Assembly (NCBI GenBank): GCA_964017155.1
Contig: OZ024863.1
Span: forward strand, 40,053,617 to 40,117,616
Origin: Oasisia sp. SBJ-2009
Lineage: Eukaryota; Annelida; Polychaeta; Sabellida; Siboglinidae
Reading direction: 5' to 3'
Length of the DNA stretch: 64,000 nt
A program made the translations under genes and the position numbers. Shown here one piece after another: positions 13,134 to 25,900 of the stretch (its first letter is position 1; each line of letters opens with the position of its first letter). The notes beneath the pieces were generated by a model. It made no database searches. It saw only the letters and a list, made by a program, of their open reading frames with translations, and had not been told where the DNA came from.

Positions 13134-15595
13134 ATGGGACGAGGAATGAGCAAGCAGAGGATGCTGTCGTCAGACGAGTACGACTTCCTGTTGAAACACA
13201 CAGAGTTCAGCAGCGATCAGATCCTCGAGTGGTACGATGAGTTCTTGGTGAGCCAGTCAGTCATCTTATCAGTCGCGACACACGACAATTACACTCGCAT
13301 AGCAACGATGCACATGTAGAAATATCACGCTCGTAACCAGCATGCGCAGGTCACAATTACACACTGTAACAGTAATGATTACACCTCGTGGGTTGTGATT
13401 TCACATTCTGTTGTTATATGTCAATAGCTGTTATTACTTACACACAGTATTGACACACACGAAGGGCATATTTATGAGATTGCAATATTTACATCCATAC
13501 ACGCTCTGTATTTACAGCGATACTGATATGGATAAATCCATTTTAGTTTTTTGTGGTTGTTTTTTTTTTTCCCCCGCAAGAACACACGCACACACACACA
13601 GAAATAGAATCGGTTGCTAAGATGATTGACATCCCAGTCTCGTCGTTGACATTCGGTTGATGCTTGCGATTTGTCACATTGTGTACGGGTTGTATGTGTG
13701 CTGGTGACGCAGGGTTGTGCTGATGTTCTTGTAGCAAGATTGTCCGAGTGGACAGCTGACTCGAGAGAAGTTTGTCGAGATCTACACGCAGCTGTTTGCC
13801 CGTGAGAATGAAATCGACAATGCACTGCAGTTCTGCGAACACGTGTTCCGTTCGTTTGACACAGACAACAATGGCCACGTCGACTTCACCGAGTTCATGC
13901 TCGCCATCGACATCTCGTCGATGGGCACGCCCAAGCAGAAGCTTTCCTGGGCGTTTCGCATGTACGACATCAACGGCGACAACGTCATCGAACCCGATGA
14001 GATGACTGAGATAATTGCTGTGAGTGTCTCTCCATACATCCTGTTGCGCACAATGTTCAGTGTATTCAGTGATAGGCACGAGGTTGCTAATATGATTCCT
14101 TGTCTTTGCAAGCTATTTACATATGCTTTGTATGAATATTATATATGCTAGTTGTCTACATGTGTTTGACCAGTCTGTCTGTGTGCTCAGGCCATCTAGA
14201 TCTGTTTGACCTTTCTCGGACCATCCAGGTGTGTTTGACCTGTCTCCCTATGTGTTAAGCCCATATGTGTCTATCTGATCTGTCTCTGCATGTATAGGCC
14301 ATCCAGGTGTGACCTGTCTCTGTGTTTGCAGACCATCTGTGTCTATCTAACCTGTCTGTGCGTGTGCAGATCATCTACGTGTGTTTGACTATTTACTGTG
14401 TGTATAGCCAGTATAGGTGATTTTATCCTATCAATACAATTCGGGTGTGTTTGACGTGTCTTCCTATGTGTGCAGACAATCTGTGTTTGACCTGTCTTCA
14501 TGCGTGTGCAAACTGTCTAGGTGTGTTTGACCTGTCTTCCTATGTGTATGGACCATCTAGGTATGTTTGACCTGTCTTCCTATGTGTATTGACCGTCTAG
14601 ATGTGTTTGACCTGTCTTCCTGTTTGCGCAGACCATCTAGGTGTGTTTGACCTGTCTTCCTATGTGTAAGGACCATCTAGGTGTGTTTGACCTGTCTTCC
14701 TATGTGTATAGACCGTCTAGATGTGTTTGACCTGTCTTCCTATGTGTATAGACCATCTAGATGTGTTTAACCTGTCTTCCTATGTGTATAGACCATCTAG
14801 ATGTGTTTAACCTGTCTTCCTATGTGTATAGACCATCTAGATGTGTTTGACCTTTCTTCCTATGTGCTCAGGCCATCCGGTTGTTTTGACCTGTTATGTG
14901 TTTAGACTGTCTAGACGTGTTTGACCTGTCTTCCTATGTGTTCAGACCGTCTAGACATGTTTGACCTGTCTTCCTATGTGTTCAGACCGTCTAGACATGT
15001 TTGACCTGTCTTCCTATGTGTTCAGACCGTCTAGACATGTTTGACCTGTCTTCCTATGTGTTCAGACCGTCTAGACATGTTTGACCTGTCTTCCTATGTG
15101 TTCAGACCGTCTAGACATGTTTGACCTGTCTTCCTATGTGTTCAGACCGTCTAGACATGTTTGACCTGTCTTCCTATGTGTTCAGACCGTCTAGACATGT
15201 TTGACCTGTCTTCCTATGTGTTCAGACCGTCTAGACATGTTTGACCTGTCTTCCTATGTGTTCAGACCGTCTAGACATGTTTGACCTGTCTTCCTATGTG
15301 TTCAGACCGTCTAGACATGTTTGACCTGTCTTCCTATGTGTTCAGACCGTCTAGACATGTTTGACCTGTCTTCCTGTCTGCGCAGGCCATCTACAAAATG
15401 AAGCGAAAGGGCAAAGGGGGCGAGGACCCGACAAACCTCGACCTGATGGAGCCGAGTGAACGCACAACAGCCATCTTCGACAAAATGGACACTAATCACG
15501 ATGGCAAACTCTCCAAAGAGGAGTTCATTGACGGCTGCATGGCGGACGAAGGACTGTTTAAGGTTCTGTCAGCGCCGGGTCCAAGTCGCAACTGA
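13134..15595 (+). CDS. neuronal calcium sensor family protein (recoverin/visinin-like EF-hand protein)
   Basis: Three coding exons, all joined in phase 0: 13134-13247, 13735-14019 and 15386-15595, giving 202 residues. The start was chosen because MGRGMSKQ fits the N-myristoylation pattern MGxxxSK of this family; an acceptor at 13108 lies 25 bp upstream. EF-hand 1 is cryptic with the family hallmark CPSG (residues 41-44). EF-hand 2 (80-91, DTDNNGHVDFTE) and EF-hand 4 (168-179, DTNHDGKLSKEE) are canonical. EF-hand 3 (116-127, DINGDNVIEPDE) has Asn where loop position 6 is normally Gly. Family members are membrane-attached calcium switches controlling kinases, channels or guanylate cyclase; the target here is unknown. 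The protein is clearly more diverged than its neighbour at 20 kb and I cannot assign it to a named subfamily. The second intron is almost wholly minisatellite. AATAAA occurs at 15783. Confidence 0.9.
14150..15384. repeat. intronic minisatellite, 40 bp unit, built on a splice-acceptor-like motif
   Basis: About 30 units fill the second intron of the calcium sensor gene. The 3' part (about 14935-15365) is homogenised to an exact 40 bp unit containing GACCTGTCTTCCTATGTG and TTCAGACCGTCTAGACATG; the 5' part is diverged. Each unit has a pyrimidine tract, then CAG, then ACCGTCTAG or GCCATCTAG, closely matching the true acceptor junction (CAG, then GCCATCTAC) at 15385/15386. Confidence 0.95.
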
Positions 15596-16524
15596 ATGCA
15601 GCTGTGTTTCAGCAGCGAAGCCGTACAAGAGGACTGTAGATGCTGTCACAGACAATAGGAAACTCGGGGCATGCTGGGACGTCAGTTGGCTGCAACAGAG
15701 ACAGCACGGCCACTTTGCAGCTGGTTGTATCAACCTCAGTGATGTGAAGATGGTTATGGAGTCTATTGGTTAAAAATTAGTAAATAAATATCACGTAGCA
15801 AACGAAACGGGAATTAATATATGTTCTTAAAACTGAAAGCGACCGTTTACTTTTTGACCAAGAAGCAGCTACTCAACAGAAACATTCGACGATTCGGCAT
15901 GGAACAGAAATATGTTCTCTTTCCTTCAGCTTGATTGTTATTTGCTATATATCTATGCAATGTATAGAGCCATGTTAAAGTGAAACCATTCAGCAAAACT
16001 ATGGATGAAAATTGAAAAATAAACCTGCGAATGTATTTTCAAGCTGACCATGATAAACAACACTATCGTTTTCTCTGTCAGTGACCTTCTAGCTTGTCTA
16101 ACCGAGACCTGTACATTTGTAGAACAACCACAAAAAGAAATTTTGTTCGATGCCTAAATCGGCAGAATAGAACACCTGTCTATTGGCGTCTTGTTTGTGT
16201 GCTAATTTGAGTCATGCCTGTGTAATAAAAATGTTTGATTTATTTTATAAATAGACATTTTTGAGAGAAAATACAAATATGTTGTCTTACATGCTTGTTG
16301 GTGTACTGCTCAGCAAATAATTGGCTTCTGCAATCTGATTTGTTTTTAAACGTGAAACTAATTATGACACAGAATACACCACACTTACTTATCATAATAG
16401 ATAGTGAAATAGGCTACTGGAACTATTTCAAACGTTTATGTCACTTTGCAGTGAAGTGTTAGTGAAAATAAAGTTATTTATTCCACTTCTGAATCAGTAG
16501 AAATTGGAATGACAATTAACTTAC

Positions 16525-16528
<4 letters not shown>
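15596..16528 (+). other. 3' untranslated region and downstream of the first calcium sensor gene
   Basis: AT-rich sequence after the stop codon with AATAAA-type signals at 15783, near 16018 and near 16223. No further exon is seen. Confidence 0.4.

Positions 16529-16529
<1 letters not shown>

Positions 16530-16558
<29 letters not shown>
16530..16558. repeat. (TA)n microsatellite
   Basis: About fourteen uninterrupted TA units. Confidence 0.9.
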
Positions 16559-16559
<1 letters not shown>

Positions 16560-16560
<1 letters not shown>

Positions 16561-19500
16561 TACTAGTTCAGTTCAACAAAACACCAGTGGCAGATATTCA
16601 AAAAGAAACAACCTTTACCCAGTGTAAACCCCCCTCTCCAATCTGGCCTGACTTGGTTGGTTGCCATGGAGAATGCTGATGTGACATTTCACACACTGAC
16701 ACTGTGAATGCATACACCGTCGTCAAAGATAACAACTTAGAAGTTTAGCATGTAAGTCATCCAATTGTCAACTATTACTGAAGACATTGTTGTTAACAAA
16801 TTTGTAATTAAAGACTCACATTATAGTACAAACATCACTTCTTCAAAATTCATATACAGTTTGTGATCAAACACTGGCAATTTCGTGGGTTGTAAGGCAG
16901 CACCAAATATTCTGATATGGGTCCTTTATTGATGAAACCAATTTAAACAGCATAGATGCCGTCGTTAATGATGTCGGATCTAAAAAGTAAATCGCAAATT
17001 AGAAACATAATTATTTCACATGAATCATGTTTATTTGTACTTTATTATGTTCACATTTATTACATTTTGATTTAGCATAGGTCATATTATATGTATGCTG
17101 TGCAGACATTTACATGACTATTCTACCTATAGTGATACGTGAGGAAACCTCTCAAATCAACTACCTGGTTTCATCTTGACGTTTCCTGCACACCACTTCG
17201 CTATTCAGTATCAAATTTTTAGTTCCGTTAAGATGAAAATTAATTCACCAGTGCAAAACATTTGTCCAAAGATGCAAATAATTTATGTGTAATTCACATT
17301 TCATACTGTAAATCGCATCCAAATGTAACTACTAAAGATTCTTGCAACTGGCGGACACACAAAGTCCACCACCAAAGAACCCACTTTTTTCTCAGGAAAT
17401 CCTTCCATGGGTGTATGTTAAAAGTTGTTTCCTTATAGTATATCTAGTACACTCAGGCTTTGTGTTTTTCTGCATTTCGTCAATTTTTCTGTTGTGCCTG
17501 TTATTTCTTGTTGTGCCTGTTATTTCTTGATTTGAACCACTCTACACTGATTGTAGCAAAATGGACTAATGTACCAATCAACGTTGATAATAGAAAAGTT
17601 TGACAAATTGTATAACATAGAATCAGAATCTTAAGTTTGATCATATAGAACATTAGCCGGTGGAATTAAAAGTAATTATTTTCACTGTCTTAATTTTTGT
17701 TTGCTGATACTGTAACGATTGGGTACATGCCTGACAATAAATCTCTGTTCGACTTCTATTTCAAATACCTTTGGAAAGTAGTTTTACTTTTTGCTCAAAT
17801 ATGTTTTCTTTCTGAGATGAATTACTTTGACTCAAATTGAAGTAATTCACTCAGCACTTGCTGTGGCATGTTTCCCTGGTATGTGTGATTCAAAGGGGGA
17901 GTTCAGTGTCACTAACCTTCTGAAGGTGTGATAAATGGTAAGACCATTATTCAGTCTTCTAGTAAAAGCCTGTATGTTCACCAGCTGTATGCTTGAGTAT
18001 GTGCAGGGTGATTGTGTGAGGTGTGTGATGATTGCTATGTGAAGCTCTGCAGTGATTGGTGTGTATGTTCAGTACAACATATATGCCAGACCCCCATGAT
18101 GACGTAAATGACACATCACTTTTCTTTGCTCCAACAAGTCTATTTGCCACAAAGTGAGAGGGTGCAGTTTGTCTCCAAGTGGAAAGAACTGCAGGATACA
18201 TCGTGATAAACTGTAATATTCGTTACAGAAATAGCACGATTACTTTGGTAGTGTAAATGCATCTCCTACCATCTCCACTTACATCGTTTTTTGTGGCAAG
18301 ACCTTCACACCCTTGAGTTTCAACTAATTCAGATTCAAATCCTGTGCTGCGATGTCAAGCCTTGGGGAAGTTTGTTGCTCCAGTTTACTCAGCTGTATGA
18401 ATGAGTACCTGGCTACAGACAGTGGTGGATATGTGTGGACAAATAGTGCATTAACTTCAGCATGGCTGGATGTTTCAAAAAAGTTGAGATTGAGTTTGGT
18501 TGAAGGGAGTAGTGTATAGAAGGTTGAGGACTGTGTTATATAAGTAGTATAGTAGAAATAATAATGACGGTTGTGGAGACAACATCATTGTCATACCAGT
18601 TTCTACCATCACATCAAGTGTTTTGAATGCGTGAGTTGCACATTTGTGTCTTTTTGACAAGTTAAAAATCATAGCTCATTTTTATCAGATGTTTGTGCCA
18701 AAAACGATCCCACCCTGGATCAAATGTGAACGTTTTGTAAAATCTAGAGAGAGTGAAAAGCCTACCAATCACCACAATATGTAATTGCGGTGTGTGTATT
18801 AGGCAACAGATCAAGATTTGTTGTGAACAAACATCAAATAATTGATATTGAAGCACAACTTTTGTATGCACCAAGATGTCTGTATGTTGAATACATGGCA
18901 GTAGGTCATCATGACATGGTGTTAGCACTTTTTTTCTAAGGTGCATTTGCAACTTCTCACTCAGAGTAACCTGCTACAAATAGACACCGTTGGAGTTAAT
19001 GTTGGAGGTGAATTTTTTTGCCTGTGGTGTCATTTATAATCACACTCAGATGGCATGCGTAATAAAAAGTGCTCTTCAGTTAGGTTCATCTAGGTAGATG
19101 TGCTAGCTAGGTGTCACAACAAACTGCAGAATAGGTACAGATAAGCGCTACCAAAAGGGGCCTAAGATGGAGTGACAGAGTGTTAAAAACAATATTTGAA
19201 TAGCAGGACATTATTTTTTAGAGTATTTTTCATTTAAATGGGAAATAAAACCTTCATTTGAGTTAGCCTTTAAAATGATACTATGGCATCCTATGCAGAA
19301 CCAATATTAGCCTTTCTGTGAGGTGGCAACACTTTTCAGCCCGCCTACTTGGTAGTAGATTTATGCTCTGCCAATGTTGCCACCAGAACGGCCTTACCCC
19401 AGAATAGGATAGAGAGGCTGATTGGCTCTCGGGCCAAGTATGAAATAAAACCTAAAATAATCATACACTTTTATAAGGTAATATTATATTATTAAAAGTA

Positions 19501-19670
19501 TTCAGCATTCAACTTATATTCACACAAAAATTAATAAACATTTGCAGTTGTTTACGAAGCAGGAATTATGGCAGGATTAGCGTTGATTACTCAAGTTCAT
19601 GATGTGGCAGCCCCACATATGGATAACATTCACGAGCCAGCTAAGTGACCAGACTCTTCTCGGCCAAGTT
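16560..19670. other. intergenic sequence between the two calcium sensor genes
   Basis: Mostly AT-rich. At about 18395-18530 a diverged copy of the word order seen at 36965-37110 (GAATGAGTACCTGGCTAC, then GCTGGATGTTTC, then AAGTTGAGAT) suggests a relic of the same transposon family. A short inverted repeat (GGTGGCAACA with TGTTGCCACC) lies at about 19322-19385. No exon is seen; 5' exons of the next gene may be here. Confidence 0.4.
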
Positions 19671-19675
19671 ACGCA

Positions 19676-19920
19676 GTATTTACCCCTGTACCCAGTATTT
19701 ACCCGTGTACCCAGTATTTACCCCTGTACCCAGTATTTACCCCTGTACCCAGTGTTTACCTGTGTGCCCAGTGTTTACCCCTGTACCCAGTGTTTACCCC
19801 TGTACCCAGTATTTACCCCTGTACCCAGTGTTTACCCGTGTTCCCCGTCTTTACCCCTGTACCCAGTATTTACCCCTGTACCCAGTATTTACCCGTGTTC
19901 CCCGTCTTGACCCGTGTGCT
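19676..19920. repeat. minisatellite, 19 bp unit, abutting an acceptor
   Basis: About thirteen units of the type ATTTACCCCTGTACCCAGT in tandem. Each unit is a pyrimidine-rich tract ending in CAG. The array stops 15 bp before the probable acceptor (GCTCCACCTGCAG, ending 19935) of the exon that starts the second calcium sensor. Confidence 0.95.
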
Positions 19921-19991
19921 TTGCTCCACCTGCAGGACTCGACTGGTGAGAACGTACAAGTGATCGCAGTCGGCAACCATTGTCGGTAAGA

Positions 19992-22900
19992 ATGGGCAAG
20001 CAACAGAGCAAGCTGAAACCTGAGATCCTCGAGGAGCTGCGACTAAACACAGAGTTCTCGGAGGAGGAGATCCAGGAGTGGTACAAGGGCTTCCTCAAGG
20101 ACTGTCCCACCGGGCATCTGTCGGTGGAGGAGTTTAAGAAGATCTACGGCAACTTCTTCCCGTACGGCGACGCGTCGAAGTTCGCCGAGCACGTATTTCG
20201 CACGTTCGACACGAACAACGACGGCACAATAGACTTTAGAGAATTCATCTGCGCGCTGAGCGTGACGTCGCGCGGCCAGCTCGAACAGAAGCTGCGGTGG
20301 GCGTTCAGTATGTACGACCTCGACGGCAACGGATACATCTCGAGGCAGGAGATGCTAGAAATTGTTACCGTGAGTACGCTGTTTTGCTCTCATAGCTTTA
20401 TGTAGAGACCCGTCCACCCGTCATTTGGATGGGTAAAAACGAATATGGACGGGTAGTAATATGGGTGGACGGGTAAAATGAAGGAGCAAAAAATGTCTTC
20501 CAAAACCATAGATATTGTTAGTTATGCCTTGAAAGTGAGTGTAAATGGTGTCATGTGTGTTTGTAGCCCATTTCAGGTCATCAGACACATTTGAAAGTTT
20601 GTAAGCTAGCTTAACAGTTAACATCCATGTGTCCACCAAAACATGTGTGACTCGCAATAATTTTATCCTGCACAAAGCCCTGTTTGCTCTTAAATTAAAT
20701 GTAATACAGTTGTAGTTGTTTTTTTCTAAAACTAACAACAGACAGCTGGAGTAGACAGGAACCTATTTACTTGTTACGACAGCTAGTTACAATGATATTA
20801 ATCAGACACAAAAATGAAAGATTTTTTTGGCCTTTTAAAATGCTGCTTCAGTGCTTAATGAAACAATCAGGACACTCATGTTCCCTATGTGTGTGTCATT
20901 GGGAGCTGCTTTCTGGTGTCATATGACAATGTTGGTGGTTGTCACATGACCACATTTTGACACAGTGACAACAAGCAGGACACAGCAAAGAATGTCACAG
21001 AATCTTGGATCAAAATATAAAGTGGAAATTGTAATCATTAATGACATAAATTCACACCTTTTCATAACACAGTATTAACATGCATATGTATCTGATGCTT
21101 TTAATTGGATGTTTATTTATTTAAAAAAAAACAGTATTCATGTCCACTAAATGTTCAATTACAGTTAATGATTTCGGATCACAACATTCGTAGAAATACA
21201 TTGTCCATGCAACTGTTTCCAAACGTATAATATTAGCCAGCTTTCAAGAACATTGTCAGCAGGTCAGAGCACTTGACTGGTGACTTCCTGAGTTGATCAC
21301 TCGGCGGGTTTCCATGAATGTAATTGTGCCAGACATATCGGTGGTATGGAAATAATTTGAATGCTTGCCGGTGCAGTTGCCACCAGTAACAGAGGGAAGA
21401 ATCTCGCGTGAAGGTCAAGTGACCGGCGACGTCAAATTAGTACATATCATTCGTCCAGTGACAAACACTCATCTTATGAGACGGGCGACAGTGTGCAGGC
21501 AGAAGATTTCATTGTAATTAATCAGTAGTTATCGATAGAAAAGAAATTAATGACGACCAAGCCACTTGAGACCAGTAATTTTTATGAGTTGGGGATCAGT
21601 TGGAAGCCAATTGTACAGGTCTGTTCCAAAATTGATGCTTCTATATCATATATAATATGCTAGTTGTAGAGTGGTAGTAAAATGGTTATTTTATTGGGTT
21701 TAGTTAAAGGATTACACAACTTTATTAAATATATGTTTTCCTGCATAAATTTGATGAATTTGCAGGGGTAGAACTTCAAGAATTTTTTTACTAGACAGCA
21801 GGACTAGTAAAGTCAAAAGTTTACTAGTCCGCCAAAAGGTTTAGTAGTCCGGAAAAATATAAAAACAGCCCAAATTTAAGTCGTTAAAATGTTATTTAAA
21901 GCTAAAAGCATACGTTGCAAGGCCTATTAAATAAATGCACTGTACGTAAAGATAAAAAAGTAATAAAACAGAAATAATAAAAGGAATTAATGAAAAAGTG
22001 AAGATATGATCTATATTAAAAAAAACTGCGCAATTGAAAAAGAACGCCAATAGTGCTCACTGACTGGCAGTACCATCCTACCATTATTAATTTTCCATAA
22101 TCGTTCTGAAATTTACCTCATATTACGGTGTTATGAAAACTGTTCTACTGGACTGTATTAATGGCAATACAAATATCACACTAGAAAATTGTAGACTTCA
22201 TAGAACCGTTAATCTTATAATTAATGTCCAGACAAGTTCATAGCTGAAAGCCATGCCTAAGAAAATTTCATCCATTATCAGTAAATGATGTTGTCACTGT
22301 GGGTAGCTGTTCACTGGAGACAATTTATCAAAGTTTTAATGACTTGGGATTTAGTTACATCCCCGGTCTGTGGCTAGGTTAGGGTCACTGTGACTACAAA
22401 CACTTGATTGACTACTGTAGGGTGGGGTGGATGACACACTGAACTTTAGTAGACAACCGGACTAGTTATTAGGCAGGTTTACTAGTCCGCCCTTATCTTT
22501 ACTAGTGTACGGACTAGCGGACTAGTGGGTACCCCTGATTTGTTATAAATGCGTATGTTTTTGTGTGAATATTTTTAAACTTTCAGTGTAACAGAAGCTA
22601 CCGATTCTCTTGTACATTCACTATTGTATAAATATTCAAGGTTGAGGCATATATACTGAGCAAGGTGAAATTATGAGATGAGATGAATACTGTGGCTGGT
22701 GGTCAAGTCACCAGCGTGTTTCTGAGTTCTACAGTGCTAGCATTTGCCCATGCAGTCACAAACTCTTCTCAGACTAGAGTTAGCCTGCTTACTCATCCAA
22801 AATTGTTTGTCATTAATCTGCTTGACCTTTCGTTCGATGGCTAGCCATTGTGATATCCTCAAAAACGTATGCTTAGTTAATGTAATGTCTGGGAATGAGA

Positions 22901-25900
22901 CACAGCTTAATGGCTTCGGAGGATAATGCATGTTATTCCGCATTAATGACATGGCTAGAAATCTGTCTGCAGTTTGGGCTGGACGACGTGTATGACCCCG
23001 CAAACCATCTATAATACCATACAGCACTGTTTCCCCTCCTATATGACAAGCGAGGCCGCCTCGCTGTTTTTCTAAGCCATCTCAACCAAAATATGCCAAA
23101 ATTGCGACCTCAGCTATTTCCTGTGTCCCTGCTCACTCATTAAGGGCTACAAACATGTTTACATGCTAACTTGTAATTACTTTCCCCACAAAACGTGCCA
23201 AAATGCACCATTTTGAAGCTAGTTTTTTAAAGCAGTTCCAGGGGGCTAGCCTCCAGACCCCCGATAGCATCACATCATGCCTTCAGAGCTTGCTTCGCGT
23301 ACCCTACCATCTCGCCCAATATTTTACCCCGGGGTAACACTGCTATAGTTTGTTGGTGGTCTGTCACAATTCATGCCACAAGGCTTAAGTAAATAAAAAA
23401 ATTATTTGTTACTGAACTGTTTACAACTGAGCAATGGAGAGTTGACATTGCTTGGAGCAGTTGTAGAACGCATGTAGCATTGCAAACAACTGTGCAGTAT
23501 ATACAGGTTTAGAAAAATAAGAAATCTAAATACATAAAGTAATTATTATATTCAAAGTTTTATTTGCTGCTTTGTATGTACACTATACAGTAGCATCCAA
23601 TGTGTTTACCCTTAAATACTCAGGATTTGTGCTGTTAGCATTACACAAAGCAATGATTTAAATTTCATTTGAGCATTTGTTAGGTACTTCAGTACCTATC
23701 ATGAATAAACATTTCTAGAACTTAACGACTGTGTAAGATTTGTCAGATTTTCTTGCTTACTTTGTTAGAAAACTATTCTTGATTGATGTTTTCATAATTG
23801 ATAAGAATTTTCCGGTGAATTTTTTATATTTCCACATTGGGGTTAAAGATGGTTCCATTGTATCCGAGGGCAGTCAGCAATATGGGTAACAGGCTCTCTG
23901 AGCCACTTGTTGGGCAGTCAGCAATATGGGTAACATACTTTCTGAGCCACTTGTTGGGCAGTCAGCAATATGGGTAACAGGCTCTCTGAGCCACTTGTTA
24001 GGCAGTCAGCAATATGGGTAACATACTCTCTGAGCCACTTGTTGGGCAGTCAGCAATATGAGTAACAGGCTCTCTGAGCCACTTGTTGGGCAGTCTGTAA
24101 TATGGGTAACATACTCTCTGAGCCACTTGTTGGGCAGTCAGCAGTATGGGTAACAGGCTCTCTAAGCCACTTGTTGGGCAGTCAGCAATATGGGTAACAT
24201 ACTCTCTGAGCCACTTGTTGGGCAGTCAGCAATATGAGTAACAGGCTCTCTGAGCCACTTGTTGGGCAGTCAGCAATATGGGTAACATACTCTCTGAGCC
24301 ACTTGTTGGGCAGTCAGCAATATGGGTAACAGGCTCTCTAAGCCACTTGTTGGGCAGTCTGTAATATGGGTAACATGCGCTCTGGGCCACTTGTTGGGTA
24401 GTCTGTAATATCAGGGTTGCCACTGGTCAGGGAAAAGTCATGGAAATTCAAGGTCAGGGAAAAGTCAGGGAATTTTGTGCTGGGTCAGGGAAATTTGAGA
24501 TTTTGAGAAAAGTCAGGGAAATACAGGAAAATCCCTTGAAAGTCAGGGAAATTTGACTTTCTCATGTCATACGCGATGCTGCGAACTCGAATTCATTACG
24601 CGTAACAATCCCGTGAAACAATGTTGATACCACAAATATATGTTGTTAAAAATGTGGGTACCATACGTTCTTTAGCTGGCTGTTGTAATAATGCCATAAC
24701 TGTTCTTTTGGCAATTTTAACATACATGTATATATAGGTTTGAGTGGTATAGGAATTGAACTAGGCAATCTGAGTGGGCATCGATCACTGATTAAATTTT
24801 TTGTGTAAGTTAATTGCTAATTATATGTACATCACGCATAACATTTTATGATTATTCAGCCAGCATGGTCAGGGAAAATGAAATTTTGAATCAGGGAAAA
24901 GTCACGGAAATTTGAAAGCTTCCATGAGTGGCAACCCTGAATATGGGCAACAGGCTCTCTGAGCCACTTGTTGGGTAGTCTGTAATATAGGTAACAGGCT
25001 CTCTGAACCACTTGTTGGGTAGTCAGCAATATGGGTAACAGGCTCTCTGAGCCACTTGTTGGGCAGTCTGTAATACCGGTAACAGGCTCTCTGAGCCACT
25101 TGTTGGGCAGTCTGTAATATAGGTAACAGGCTCTCTGAACCACTTGTTGGGTAGTCTGTAATATGGGTAACAGGCTCTCTGAGCCACTTGTTGAGCAGTC
25201 TGTAATACCGGTAACAGGCTCTCTGAGCCACTTGTTGGGCAGTCTGTAATATGGGTAACAGGCTGTCTGGGCCACTTGTTGGGCAGTCTGTAATACGGGT
25301 AACAGGCTCTCTGAGCCACTTGTTGGGCAGTCTGTAATACCGGTAACAGGCTCTCTGAGCCACTTGTTGGGCAGTCTGTAATATGGGTAACAGGCTCTCT
25401 GAGCCACTTGTTGGGCAGTCTGTAATACCGGTAACAGGCTCTCTGAGCCACTTGTTGGGCAGTCTGTAATATGGGTAACAGGCTCTCTGAGCCACTTGTT
25501 GGGCAGTCTGTAATATGGGTAACAGGCTCTCTGAGCCACTTGTTGGGCATTCTGTAATATGGGTAACAGGCTCTTTGAGCCACTTGTTGTGCAGTCTGTA
25601 ATATGGGTAACAGGCTCTCTGAGCCACTTGTTGGGCAGTCTGTAATATGGGTAACAGGCTCTCTGGGCCACTTGTTGGGTAGTCTAATATGAGTAACAAG
25701 CTCTCTGGGCCACTTGTTGGGCAGTCTGTAATATGGGTAACAGGTTCTCTGGGCCACTTGTTGGGCAGTCTGTAATATGGGTAACAGGCTCTCTGAGCTA
25801 CCTTAGGGGCAGTCTGTAATGTGGGTAACAGGCTCTCTGAGCCCCTTGTTGGGCAGTCTGTAATATGGGTAATGGCTGTTGAGTTCATCAATTCACATGT

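Noticed and set aside
14935..15365. CRISPR-like regularly spaced repeats
   Set aside because: The units are contiguous tandem copies with no variable spacers, in an animal intron.
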